Positions 7,517-15,299 of a stretch of 23,123 nt of DNA are shown one piece after another (within the stretch, counting starts at the first letter, position 1; each line of letters opens with the position of its first letter). Position numbers and translations under genes: made by a program. The notes beneath the pieces are model-generated. The model made no database searches. It was not told the DNA's origin and saw nothing but the letters and a program-made list of their open reading frames with translations. Source of the DNA: Faecalicatena sp. (GTDB lineage: Bacteria > Bacillota > Clostridia > Lachnospirales > Lachnospiraceae); contig VSNK01000049.1 of the NCBI GenBank assembly GCA_009774255.1, positions 1 to 23,123 of the forward strand, in the 5' to 3' direction.

Positions 7517-7567
7517 TTGACTACATACCAACGGTATGTTATATTTGTATACATACCGTTGTTCGGT
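7517..7567 (+). promoter_or_regulatory. MFS exporter promoter with embedded operator
   Basis: TTGACT (7517-7522) and TATATT (7540-7545) are separated by 17 bases, and the spacer is exactly the palindrome ACATACC-AAC-GGTATGT (7523-7539, perfect 7-base arms). A second half-site, ACATACCGTT, repeats at 7551-7560 just past the likely transcript start, followed by the degenerate arm GTTCGGT. A dimeric repressor, of TetR or MarR type by family precedent, would block polymerase here. No such regulator gene is in the window. Confidence 0.75.
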
Positions 7568-7599
7568 TTTTATTATTTTTTTTATAGGAGGTTTCAAGA

Positions 7600-8841
7600 A
7601 TGCATCAGAAATTATTTTCAAAGGATTTTTTACTGGTCATCATTGGTCAGATCATCTCTCTGTTTGGAAATGCCACGATCCGTTTTGCCCTGCCGCTGTA
7701 TTTATTAAATCAAACCGGCTCATCCACACTTTATGGAACCGTGACAGCCTGCGCCTTTATCCCGGCAATCCTGCTCTCTCCCGCCGGCGGAATCATTGCG
7801 GACCGGATCAATAAAAGAAATATCATGGTCATACTGGATTTCTTTACGGCTGCGGTCATCCTGACATTTTCAGTCCTGATGAATCATATGAACCTGGTTC
7901 TTCTGCTGACAGTCACATTAATGCTTCTATATGGTATTGCCGGCGCATATCAGCCTTCCGTACAGGCGAGTATCCCTGCGCTGGTAAGCCAGGAACATTT
8001 TATGGAGGCCAATTCCATCATCAATGCGGTCAGCTCCTTCTCCTCTCTGCTTGGTCCTGTTCTTGGAGGGATTTTGTATGGTACATATGGTTTAAAGCCC
8101 GTATTATGGGTCTGCATGATATGCTTTTTTCTCTCGGCGGTCATGGAGATTTTTATCCACATTCCTTTTGAGAAGCAGGCTGCCGGAGGTTCCGTATGGG
8201 AAACGGCAATGACAGACTTTACGGAGAGCGCCCGCTTCATACAAAAAGAGAAACCAGTGATCGGAAAGGTACTGCTTGCTGTCTGCGGGATTAATTTGTT
8301 TTTATCCGCTATGATCACGGTGGGCATGCCGTATATGATAACAGAAGTACTGCGTTTTGAAGCAGAGACGGGAAATCGGCTCTATGGATTTGCGGAAGGC
8401 GCCCTGGCCGCAGGCGGACTGACGGGCGGCATCTGCGCAGGCATCTTTGCGGACAAACTGTCCGTCAAAAGGGCCGGAAATCTGATCCTCGCTATTGCCG
8501 CGGCGGTGTTTCCCATGGGCGCGGCGCTTTGGATGCTTTCGTCCGACCTCCTGATCTATAGCATAATGACCGTATGCTGCTTTGTCATCATGGTGTGCTC
8601 AACAATCTTTACCATACAGATGATGGCCTTTGTACAGACAGAGACTCCGCAGAAGCTAATCGGCAAAGTCATTGCGGTCATCCTTACCGTATCCATGTGC
8701 GCACAGCCGCTCGGCAACGCGCTGTACGGTGTCCTGTTTGAGCTCTGCAGCGGTTTTGAATTTTCTGTCATTCTGTTTGCAGGCTTTATTTCCCTGATCA
8801 TTGCAATTCGTTCCAAAAGAATTTTTGAAAAGCTTGAGTAG
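7600..8841 (+). CDS. MFS exporter, macrolide-efflux (MefA/EntS-like) group
   Basis: A 413-residue major facilitator protein with about twelve hydrophobic segments. The cytoplasmic loop motif GGIIADRINKRNIMV (about residues 65-79) matches MFS motif A, a mark of proton-coupled antiporters. The N-terminus (LLVIIGQIISLFGNATIRFALPLYL) resembles the macrolide-efflux/enterobactin-exporter group, so a role in exporting a drug, bile-type compound or secondary metabolite is likely; the actual substrate is unknown. AGGAGG lies eight bases before the ATG. The operator-bearing promoter implies that it is induced when a ligand releases a repressor. The gene stands alone: the hexosaminidase is divergent and the next gene has its own upstream region. 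Confidence 0.88.
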   Translation: MHQKLFSKDFLLVIIGQIISLFGNATIRFALPLYLLNQTGSSTLYGTVTACAFIPAILLSPAGGIIADRINKRNIMVILDFFTAAVILTFSVLMNHMNLVLLLTVTLMLLYGIAGAYQPSVQASIPALVSQEHFMEANSIINAVSSFSSLLGPVLGGILYGTYGLKPVLWVCMICFFLSAVMEIFIHIPFEKQAAGGSVWETAMTDFTESARFIQKEKPVIGKVLLAVCGINLFLSAMITVGMPYMITEVLRFEAETGNRLYGFAEGALAAGGLTGGICAGIFADKLSVKRAGNLILAIAAAVFPMGAALWMLSSDLLIYSIMTVCCFVIMVCSTIFTIQMMAFVQTETPQKLIGKVIAVILTVSMCAQPLGNALYGVLFELCSGFEFSVILFAGFISLIIAIRSKRIFEKLE

Positions 8842-8871
8842 AAACTTTACACCGGAATGATTATTTAGAAT

Positions 8872-8954
8872 GATTTATAGTGGACGACAAAAACTTTTCA
8901 GCTGTGCGGTTGCGATTCAACAGGTCATTTGCATTTTGGCGTTCACTATAAATC
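8872..8954. repeat. 83-bp segment bounded by 15-bp inverted repeats
   Basis: GATTTATAGTGGACG (8872-8886) is the reverse complement of 8940-8954 (CGTTCACTATAAATC) with one mismatch. The 53-base interior shows no coding frame or strong structure. It could be a minimal transposon-like remnant or a regulator target. No matching flanking duplication was found, so mobility is not supported. Confidence 0.5.
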
Positions 8955-8978
8955 TTACGTTTCTTTCATGTATTTACC

Positions 8979-9007
8979 TTTATAGTTCTTGTACTTAGAT
9001 ATTATAC
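8979..9007 (+). promoter_or_regulatory. Possible promoter of the XRE regulator
   Basis: TTTATA (8979-8984) and TTATAC (9002-9007) are separated by 17 bases. A rival pair TTTCAT / TAAAAT, also with a 17-base spacer, lies just downstream. The word TTCATGTA occurs on both sides (near 8966 and 9014), which could be operator half-sites. Confidence 0.35.
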
Positions 9008-9074
9008 CTCGTTTCATGTAAACTTGTATCTTTGTAAAATAGAAAGCAAATTACAAGAACAGAAGGTGAATACT

Positions 9075-9437
9075 ATGAAAGAAAACAATGCCGCATATAA
9101 TTTTGACTTCACTCCTATCGGGCTGGAAATCAAAAAAGCCCGTGAGTCCAGAAAGATCACCCGGGAGAAACTGGTGGAAAAACTGGATATTTCCACACGG
9201 CATCTCCAGGCCATCGAAATTGAAGGGCGGTATCCCAGCTTAGGGCTGCTGGTGCGTCTGCTCACCATGTTTGACATCCCCATCGACCAGTACATATTTC
9301 CCGAAAAGAAAGGGTTAAAAAGCGTAGAGAGAAAGCGGCTGGAGCTTCTTCTGGACAAATTAGACGAAAAAGAACTGTCCATTATTGAAGCAACCGCCAC
9401 AGGGCTGTTCAAAGCGCGGAAAAGAACAGAGGAATGA
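9075..9437 (+). CDS. XRE-family helix-turn-helix regulator
   Basis: A 120-residue protein with a Cro/C1-type HTH at about residues 14-70 (IGLEIKKARESRKITREKLVEKL...STRHLQAIEIEGRYPSLGLL). The start at 9075 is set by AAGGTG seven bases upstream; the frame extends to 9024 without a ribosome binding site. The N-terminal NNAAYNFDFTPIG leader is one I associate with regulators carried by conjugative transposons of Clostridia, where the gene sits near mobilisation genes; none is present here, so it may be an orphan left behind. The C-terminal 45 residues are charged and helical (RKRLELLLDKLDEKELSIIEA), suited to dimerisation. Its target is unknown; it is not the obvious repressor for the exporter's palindrome, as XRE operators differ. 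Confidence 0.8.
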   Translation: MKENNAAYNFDFTPIGLEIKKARESRKITREKLVEKLDISTRHLQAIEIEGRYPSLGLLVRLLTMFDIPIDQYIFPEKKGLKSVERKRLELLLDKLDEKELSIIEATATGLFKARKRTEE

Positions 9438-9456
9438 ACCTCTGTCCTTTTTATTT
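9426..9456 (+). terminator. Intrinsic terminator after XRE gene
   Basis: ACAGAGG (9426-9432) pairs with CCTCTGT (9439-9445) across a six-base loop, followed by CCTTTTTATTT. The stem overlaps the regulator's own stop codon and the T tract reaches the end of the convergent membrane-protein gene. Confidence 0.7.
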
Positions 9457-10596
9457 GCCGTCTTCCTTTTGATCCGGCTCTTTTCTCAGTCTGAGCACGC
9501 CGTCCGCCAATATCCGCATATCGTCAAAAATATAGTCGAAAGCTCCCGCCTGGCACATATTGATGACAACCATCCCTACGGGCACTGCCAGGATCAGCCC
9601 CAGCACACTGCTGACACGATAGCCGATATACAGCAGGATCAATGTCACCAGAGGATTCATCCCCATGCTGTCAGCCACCAGCTTCGGCTGAAGGATCTGC
9701 CTGACAAGCTGTGTGACGGCATAAATCACGATCAGCAGAAAAGCAGTCTTATAATCTCCCACCAGAAATTTATACAGCGCCCAGGGGAGCATTGCGGTTC
9801 CGGTTCCGAAAAATGGAAGGAAATCCAGAAACGCGATCAGGAACGCGATCAACGCGAAGTATCCGATTTTTAACAGTGCCAGGCCCGCCAGCAGGATCAG
9901 AAACACGACTCCCATGATCTTGAACTGCGCTTTGAAATACCCGCCTACCGCATACCGCAGATTGTCCATGACCAGCGTCATCCGTTTTACGATTGCCTGG
10001 GGCATCACTTTTTTTGCCCAGTTCAGGACATCATCCCGCTGTACCGTAAAAAAGTATGCCGAGATCACCGCCACCAGAACAGAAACCAGATAAAAGGGCA
10101 GACGCATGGCCAGATTTCCTGCCGCCGTCACCGTCGGTTCTCCGATACTGGATATCAGTTCTCCCATATACTGATCCAGATTTTCCATCATTGTCTGTAA
10201 TGCGCTCTGAATCTGTTCCGGAAGTCTTTCAAAAATGCCGGACATAGAACTCCCGATCTTTCGAAGACCAGTCTCTAACTGGCTATACAATTCCGGAATG
10301 TTTCGCATCAAATCTCCGATCTCTGTCACAAGCCTGCTGACCGCAAGATAAAATACCAGCACGATCAATCCGATGACCAGCACTACGATCAGAGCAGACC
10401 CCAGTTTCTTCACTATTTTAAAATGCTTTTCCAGCCAGTCCACCACTGGCGCCGCAATAGCCGAAATACACCACCCGATCACAAACGGCATAAAGAACAC
10501 GATTGCTTTCAGTCCTATGAACACAAATGTGGCAGTAGCCACAAGACTGAATACCAGACTCACCGCCACCTGCCAGTATGGCCGTTTACTTTCCAT
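9451..10596 (-). CDS. AI-2E/PerM-family membrane protein
   Basis: A 381-residue integral membrane protein of the AI-2E transporter (PerM/YtvI) family. Visible are hydrophobic pairs at the N-terminus (VAVSLVFSLVATATFVFIGL, then a second), a long extracytoplasmic-type helical loop (EIGDLMRNIPELYSQLETGLRKIGSSM...), and a C-terminal cluster with the family-typical FLDFLPFFGTGTAMLPWAL and VRQILQPKLVADSMGMNPL. Family members export signals or ions or act in sporulation; the substrate cannot be stated. Start at 10596 (MESKRPYWQ) follows AGAGGTG by nine bases and gives the usual family length; extension to 10725 would overlap engB and add a non-conserved 43 residues. It is probably the last gene of the lon-engB transcript. 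Confidence 0.85.
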   Translation of the reverse strand: MESKRPYWQVAVSLVFSLVATATFVFIGLKAIVFFMPFVIGWCISAIAAPVVDWLEKHFKIVKKLGSALIVVLVIGLIVLVFYLAVSRLVTEIGDLMRNIPELYSQLETGLRKIGSSMSGIFERLPEQIQSALQTMMENLDQYMGELISSIGEPTVTAAGNLAMRLPFYLVSVLVAVISAYFFTVQRDDVLNWAKKVMPQAIVKRMTLVMDNLRYAVGGYFKAQFKIMGVVFLILLAGLALLKIGYFALIAFLIAFLDFLPFFGTGTAMLPWALYKFLVGDYKTAFLLIVIYAVTQLVRQILQPKLVADSMGMNPLVTLILLYIGYRVSSVLGLILAVPVGMVVINMCQAGAFDYIFDDMRILADGVLRLRKEPDQKEDGK

Positions 10597-10690
10597 GAAT
10601 CTATACACCTCTGTTTCATTGAAAACCTTGTAACTGTTCAAAACAGCAGAACGCCCCCCGTCTCCGGCCGTCCAGAACAACTGCAAAAAC

Positions 10691-11272
10691 TTATAGAAAA
10701 GACTCTGCCGCTTCCCATATTTCATCCCGTCCCTGCTTAGTCACAGAAGAAAATGGAATCACCTTTGTACCAGGAACGAGACGCAGCCCGTCTTTTACGA
10801 TTTTGATCTGCTTCTGCACCTGACTGCGCTTCAGCTTATCTAGTTTGGTCAGGATAAGGATCGGCTGAAATCCCTGATCCAGGATCCATTCATACATCAT
10901 CCGGTCATTTTCGGATGGAGCATGCCGGATATCTATCAGCAGAAAGACCGCTTTCAGCCAGGATGAGCCGTGCAGGTACCGCTCGACCAGTTTTCCCCAC
11001 TGTTCCTTTTCTTTTTCCGAAACTTTTGCATATCCGTATCCTGGAAGGTCTACCAGATAAATCTCATCATTGATATTATAAAAATTAATCGTCTGCGTCT
11101 TTCCCGGCGTTGCCGAGATCCGCGCGTAAGACTTCCGGTTCATCAACGCATTGATCAAAGAAGACTTCCCTACGTTGGACTTCCCTGCAAATGCCACCTC
11201 CGGCCTGTCGTTGTCCGGCAGCCTGCTTGTGATTCCACATACCGTTTCCAGGTTTACACTTCTGATTACCAT
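10691..11272 (-). CDS. engB: Ribosome-biogenesis GTP-binding protein EngB/YsxC
   Basis: A 193-residue TrmE-Era-EngA-like GTPase needed for assembly of the large ribosomal subunit; essential in several bacteria. GTPase motifs are complete: G1 GKSNVGKS (30-37), the G2 region with conserved TPGKTQTINFY, G3 DLPGYG, G4 TKLDK and a G5-like SSVT. Start at 11272 is supported by AGGAG six bases upstream and by the usual N-terminus; the frame extends upstream to 11332 through a repeat-bearing spacer with no ribosome binding site. It lies directly downstream of lon, as in Bacillus subtilis (lonA-ysxC), with a 98-base gap holding a pair of direct repeats. Confidence 0.95.
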   Translation of the reverse strand: MVIRSVNLETVCGITSRLPDNDRPEVAFAGKSNVGKSSLINALMNRKSYARISATPGKTQTINFYNINDEIYLVDLPGYGYAKVSEKEKEQWGKLVERYLHGSSWLKAVFLLIDIRHAPSENDRMMYEWILDQGFQPILILTKLDKLKRSQVQKQIKIVKDGLRLVPGTKVIPFSSVTKQGRDEIWEAAESFL

Positions 11273-11297
11273 ACCAATCTCCTGTCTGTTTATTCTG

Positions 11298-11338
11298 CAG
11301 CGGAACAACTGTCCATTTTTACAGCGGGACAACTGCCC
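11298..11338. repeat. Pair of 17-bp direct repeats between lon and engB
   Basis: Bases 11298-11314 and 11322-11338 match at 15 of 17 positions (CAGCGG(A/G)ACAACTG(T/C)CC), a period of 24. The second unit can also fold as GCGGG...CCCGC. There is no T tract, so it is not a clear terminator. Confidence 0.5.
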
Positions 11339-11370
11339 GCAGCCTGCCGCGCCGGGACCTGAATGCCGCG

Positions 11371-13710
11371 TCAGCCTGTTACCGGGGCTTCTGACTCGTT
11401 CAGTGCCTGCTTAAGCACCTCATCCATATGCTCCACGGTCAGGATTTCCAGCCCTTTTGTAATCTCCGCTGACAATTCTTCCACATCCACCTTATTTTTC
11501 TTTGGAATCAGTACTGTTTTTATCCCGGCATTTTTTGCAGCCAGAAGCTTTTCTTTCAGGCCCCCGATCGGCAGCACCCGTCCCCGGAGCGTCACTTCTC
11601 CTGTCATGGCGATATCGGCACGCACCTTCCGTCCTGTGATCGCTGAGATCATGGCCGTGGCCATCGTGATACCGGCCGACGGTCCGTCCTTGGGAACGGC
11701 ACCTTCAGGAATGTGTACATGGATATCATGCTTCTCAAAAAATTCCTCCGGAATATCATAGCGGCTGCTGATCGAACGGATATAGCTGATCCCTGTGCGG
11801 GCCGACTCCTTCATCACGTCTCCGAGCTGTCCGGTCAGCATGATCTCGCCCTTCCCCGGCATGACATTTACTTCGATCTGCAGCGTATCTCCGCCCACGC
11901 TTGTCCAGGCAAGCCCGCGGACGATTCCCACCTCATCCGAAGCATTTGCCATCTGATAAGAGTACTTCTCTTTTCCCAGATATTTTTTGATATTTTTTTC
12001 TGTGACCGCAATTTTTTTCTTTTCTTCCGTCAGGATTTCCCTAGCAGATTTCCGGCAGATATTTCCGATCTCTCTCTCCAGCTGGCGCACTCCTGCCTCT
12101 TTCGTATAATTTCTTGCAATCTTCCAGATCGACTGTCTGCTAAAGGAAAGCATCTCCGGCGTCAGCCCGTGCTTTTCCAGCTGTTTTGGAATCAGGTGTT
12201 CCATGGCAATATGCAGCTTTTCATTTTCCGTATAGCTGCTGACTTCCACCACCTCCATACGATCCAAAAGTGGGCGCGGGATTGTCTGCAGTGTATTGGC
12301 CGTGGTCACGAACAGGACCTCGGAAAGATCCAGCGGCACTTCCAGATAATGATCCCTGAACCTGCTGTTCTGCTCGCTGTCGAGCACTTCCAAAAGAGCG
12401 GAAAAAGTATCACCTTTATAGTCTGTGCTGACTTTGTCAATTTCATCCAGAAGCAGGAGCGGATTTTTCACCCCTGCCATGCGGATCCCATTAGCGATCC
12501 TTCCCGGCATGGCTCCCACATAGGTCTTGCGATGTCCGCGTATCTCCGCCTCATCCCGCACGCCGCCCAGGGAAATGCGTACATAAGGCTTTTTCAGTGC
12601 CCGCGCCAGAGACTTTGCGATGGAAGTCTTTCCGGTTCCGGGAGGTCCTACCAGACAGAGGATCGGGCTTTCTCCCTTTTTCGTCAAAGTACGTACCGCG
12701 AGAAATTCCAGCACCCTATCCTTCACCTGCTCCAGTCCATAATGATCTTCCTCCAGAACCTGCTCCGCGAACGCAAGATCTCCGCTGTCCTTTGCCGCCT
12801 TATTCCAAGGCATCTCCAGAAGTGTCTCTATATAAGTACGGATCACACCGCTCTCCGCCGGACTGTTCAGTGAGCTTTTAAAACGGCTGATCTCCTTTGC
12901 CAGCTTTTCTTTGACTTCTTTGGAGGCTTTCAGTTTCTTTGCCGCCTGCTCAAATTCCTCCGCGTCTGACAATGTGGTATCATCCCCCAGTTCCTCCCGG
13001 ATTAGTTTTAACTGCTCTCGAAGAATATATTCCCGCTGGTGCTTATCTACCCGTTCTTTTACCTTTGCCCGGATATCATCCTTGATATCCATGATCTGTA
13101 CTTCATTTACTAGTTTAAATGCCAGCATCTCATATCGTTCCCAAAAATCCGTCTGACTCAGAATCTCTTGCTGATCGGTATAATATAATGGGATATTGGC
13201 TGAGATCTCATCCACCAGTTCTTTCAGATCTTTGATCTCCAGAATACGTGTCACCCCTTCTTTGGACATCTTTCCATTCTTCGCGGCGTAATCTACGAAA
13301 ATATCTTTCAGGCCACGTATCATGGCCTGCCCGTTCAGATCTTCCGGGGACTGAAAATCCGACTCATCCAATACCTCCACCTCCGCCCGCAGATAAGGAG
13401 TCTCGTATTCTATATTCTTCAAGATTCCCCTTGTCTCTCCGGCCACCAGAACCCGGAGGATTTTTTTCGGCAGCTTGATGATCTGCCTGACCGAAGCTAC
13501 TGTACCGACCTCATACATTTCCTTCTGTCCCGGATTGTCCGTATCCTGCTCCCTCTGCAGTGCAAGAAAAATTTTCTGATCCTCCACCATGGCCTCCTGC
13601 ACTGCGGCGATCGATCGTTCCCGGCTGATATCAAAATGCACCACCATCTCCGGCATGATCGTCATTCCCCGCAGAGCGACCATCGGCAGGCTTTTTATTT
13701 CACTTTTCAT
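11371..13710 (-). CDS. lon: ATP-dependent protease Lon (LonA)
   Basis: A 779-residue cytoplasmic AAA+ serine protease that degrades misfolded and regulatory proteins. In order: N-terminal substrate domain (~1-200), a coiled linker, the ATPase with Walker A GPPGTGKTS (K361) and Walker B LLLLDEID, and the S16 protease domain with S678 in PKDGPSAG and K721 in GGLKEKLLAA, the catalytic Ser-Lys pair with the usual 43-residue spacing. Length matches Bacillus LonA. Start at 13710 has AGGAGAAGG five bases upstream; an open frame runs on to 13959 but crosses a mobile repeat and the clpX terminator and lacks homology. Neighbours clpX and engB give the conserved order. A repeat copy (13788-13925) lies just upstream and could influence lon expression. 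Confidence 0.97.
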   Translation of the reverse strand: MKSEIKSLPMVALRGMTIMPEMVVHFDISRERSIAAVQEAMVEDQKIFLALQREQDTDNPGQKEMYEVGTVASVRQIIKLPKKILRVLVAGETRGILKNIEYETPYLRAEVEVLDESDFQSPEDLNGQAMIRGLKDIFVDYAAKNGKMSKEGVTRILEIKDLKELVDEISANIPLYYTDQQEILSQTDFWERYEMLAFKLVNEVQIMDIKDDIRAKVKERVDKHQREYILREQLKLIREELGDDTTLSDAEEFEQAAKKLKASKEVKEKLAKEISRFKSSLNSPAESGVIRTYIETLLEMPWNKAAKDSGDLAFAEQVLEEDHYGLEQVKDRVLEFLAVRTLTKKGESPILCLVGPPGTGKTSIAKSLARALKKPYVRISLGGVRDEAEIRGHRKTYVGAMPGRIANGIRMAGVKNPLLLLDEIDKVSTDYKGDTFSALLEVLDSEQNSRFRDHYLEVPLDLSEVLFVTTANTLQTIPRPLLDRMEVVEVSSYTENEKLHIAMEHLIPKQLEKHGLTPEMLSFSRQSIWKIARNYTKEAGVRQLEREIGNICRKSAREILTEEKKKIAVTEKNIKKYLGKEKYSYQMANASDEVGIVRGLAWTSVGGDTLQIEVNVMPGKGEIMLTGQLGDVMKESARTGISYIRSISSRYDIPEEFFEKHDIHVHIPEGAVPKDGPSAGITMATAMISAITGRKVRADIAMTGEVTLRGRVLPIGGLKEKLLAAKNAGIKTVLIPKKNKVDVEELSAEITKGLEILTVEHMDEVLKQALNESEAPVTG

Positions 13711-13787
13711 GTATACCTTCCTTCTCCTGTTTTTTACAGAACGCAGATCAAACGGCGGCCTGTTGCTTTTTTCAAAATGTGGTATGC
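13711..13787 (-). other. lon leader region
   Basis: Holds the lon ribosome binding site and, presumably, its promoter. No good -35/-10 pair was found: TTGAAA and TGATCT are 19 bases apart at best. The left 8-bp target duplication TGGTATGC (13780-13787) lies at its far edge. Confidence 0.35.
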
Positions 13788-13925
13788 ATTCACTCCTGGG
13801 CCGTGCACCACGCTGCACGGTCACAGGCCAGCATGTACTGGGGATGGAATCCGGCCTCTTGCCGTAAGGCAACTTTAAATAGGCCTGATTCGTTACAGTT
13901 CGCTGGCTAGCCAGTGAACTGTAAC
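13788..13925 (+). mobile_element. Three-hairpin repeat, copy A (left end truncated)
   Basis: From 13789 to 13925 this matches copy B (17376-17512) at 132 of 137 positions. It lacks the first seven bases of the left terminal repeat (GTTACTG in copy B) but ends with the full hairpin GTTACAGTTCGC...GTGAACTGTAAC (13892-13925). It is bracketed by identical direct repeats TGGTATGC at 13780-13787 and 13926-13933, as expected for an 8-bp target duplication. It lies just past the clpX terminator and upstream of lon. It carries no coding frame of its own. Confidence 0.8.
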
Positions 13926-13933
13926 TGGTATGC

Positions 13934-13969
13934 AAAAGGCAGGTATCTGGTCCAGCCATAATACCCGCC
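13934..13969 (-). terminator. clpX terminator
   Basis: On the minus strand GGCGGGTAT (13969-13961) pairs with ATACCTGCC (13946-13938) with one G-T wobble; the loop contains a smaller CTGG-A-CCAG hairpin, and TTTTGC follows. It is placed 15 bases past the clpX stop. The mobile repeat copy A begins immediately downstream. Confidence 0.65.
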
Positions 13970-13983
13970 CGTACAGTTGTCTG

Positions 13984-15255
13984 TCATGCACTCTGGAACG
14001 TCAGGAACGACCTGCGTTCTTCTCCGTCACGCTCATATAATGGCTGTCCGGTGCCCTTCACAACATCCTTTGTGATCCTGCACTCCTTGATTGTCTCATC
14101 CGACGGCACACGGAACATCGTATCCATCATGATGCCCTCCATGATAGCACGAAGTCCCCGGGCACCGGTCTTTCTTGAAAGTGTTGTCTCTGCAATGGCA
14201 GTCAGTGCATCCTTGTCAAATACAAGGCGGACACCGTCAAGTTCCAAAAGCTTCTGATACTGCTTGACAATCGCGCTCTTCGGCTCTGTCAGAATCCGGA
14301 TCAATGCCTTTTTGTCCAGCATCTCCAAGGATACCGTCACCGGAAGACGTCCTACCAGTTCCGGAATCAGGCCGAATTTTACCAGATCCTGCGGAAGCAC
14401 TTCTTTCAGCAGCACATCCACATTATACTCGTGCTGGGTCATGATCTCTGCATTAAAACCAATGGACTTTTTGTCCAGACGTGTCTCAATGATCTTATCA
14501 ATTCCCTCAAACGCTCCTCCGCAGATAAACAGTATATTGGTTGTATCGATCTGTATCAGCTCCTGGTGCGGATGCTTTCTTCCACCCTGTGGCGGAACCG
14601 ATGCAATCGTGCCCTCTATAATCTTCAAAAGAGCCTGCTGCACGCCTTCCCCCGATACATCCCTGGTAATGGACGGATTTTCCGATTTTCTCGTAATCTT
14701 GTCAATCTCGTCAATATAGATGATTCCATGTTCCGCACGCTCAATATCTCCGTCCGCCGCCTGGATCACCTTCAGAAGGATATTCTCCACATCCTCTCCC
14801 ACATACCCTGCTTCTGTAAGAGCGGTAGCGTCAGCAATCGCAAAAGGAACGTTCAAAATCTTTGCAAGCGTCTGTGCAAGAAGGGTCTTTCCGCAGCCCG
14901 TCGGCCCCAGCATCAAAATATTGCTCTTCTGCAATTCCACGCCCAGATCCTGTTCCGCAAGAATCCTCTTGTAGTGATTATACACCGCGACCGATAGAAC
15001 TTTTTTTGCATCATCCTGGCCGATGACATAATCATCCAGAAATGCTTTCATCTCTTCCGGTGTGAGCAGATTGATGTCAGCAAAAGGGCTTCTCTCATCG
15101 TATTCAAATTCCTCTTCAATAATCTCCGAGCATACATCTACGCATTCGTCACAGATGTATGCTCCGTTTGGCCCTGCGATCAACTTGCGGACCTGATTCT
15201 GCGATTTATTGCAGAAAGAACATCTTACAATATCATCAATTACTTTTCCTGCCAT
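13984..15255 (-). CDS. clpX: ATP-dependent Clp protease ATPase subunit ClpX
   Basis: A 423-residue AAA+ unfoldase that recognises tagged substrates and feeds them to ClpP. The N-terminal zinc-binding domain has C12, C15, C35 and C38 (RCSFC...ICDEC). The ATPase shows Walker A GPTGCGKT, Walker B IIYIDEID, pore-loop GYVGED, the ClpP-docking IGF loop in KKSIGFNAEI, and sensor-type arginines near the C-terminal SRKTGARGLRAIME. GAGGTG lies eight bases before the ATG. It follows clpP by 44 bases, so the two are very likely co-transcribed; the terminator at 13934-13969 separates them from lon. Confidence 0.97.
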   Translation of the reverse strand: MAGKVIDDIVRCSFCNKSQNQVRKLIAGPNGAYICDECVDVCSEIIEEEFEYDERSPFADINLLTPEEMKAFLDDYVIGQDDAKKVLSVAVYNHYKRILAEQDLGVELQKSNILMLGPTGCGKTLLAQTLAKILNVPFAIADATALTEAGYVGEDVENILLKVIQAADGDIERAEHGIIYIDEIDKITRKSENPSITRDVSGEGVQQALLKIIEGTIASVPPQGGRKHPHQELIQIDTTNILFICGGAFEGIDKIIETRLDKKSIGFNAEIMTQHEYNVDVLLKEVLPQDLVKFGLIPELVGRLPVTVSLEMLDKKALIRILTEPKSAIVKQYQKLLELDGVRLVFDKDALTAIAETTLSRKTGARGLRAIMEGIMMDTMFRVPSDETIKECRITKDVVKGTGQPLYERDGEERRSFLTFQSA

Positions 15256-15299
15256 TCTATTTTCACCTCATATAATAAATAGACATACGGAACATCTTG

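Noticed and set aside
10597..10725. Upstream extension of the AI-2E/PerM frame by 43 residues, and a GTAACTGTTC-like word inside it (near 10631)
   Set aside because: It would overlap engB and lacks a ribosome binding site. The word differs by one base from a repeat end, but no other part of the repeat is there.
11713..12873. 386-codon plus-strand open frame opposite lon
   Set aside because: It is a shadow of lon: no ribosome binding site, unnatural composition, and the opposite strand has full Lon motifs.
13788..13925. Copy A as simply the clpX terminator
   Set aside because: A separate terminator with T tract lies at 13934-13969, and the 138-bp unit recurs elsewhere with flanking duplications.
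13711..13959. Upstream extension of the lon frame by 83 residues
   Set aside because: It reads through repeat copy A and the clpX terminator, has no family similarity, and the ATG at 13710 has a strong ribosome binding site.
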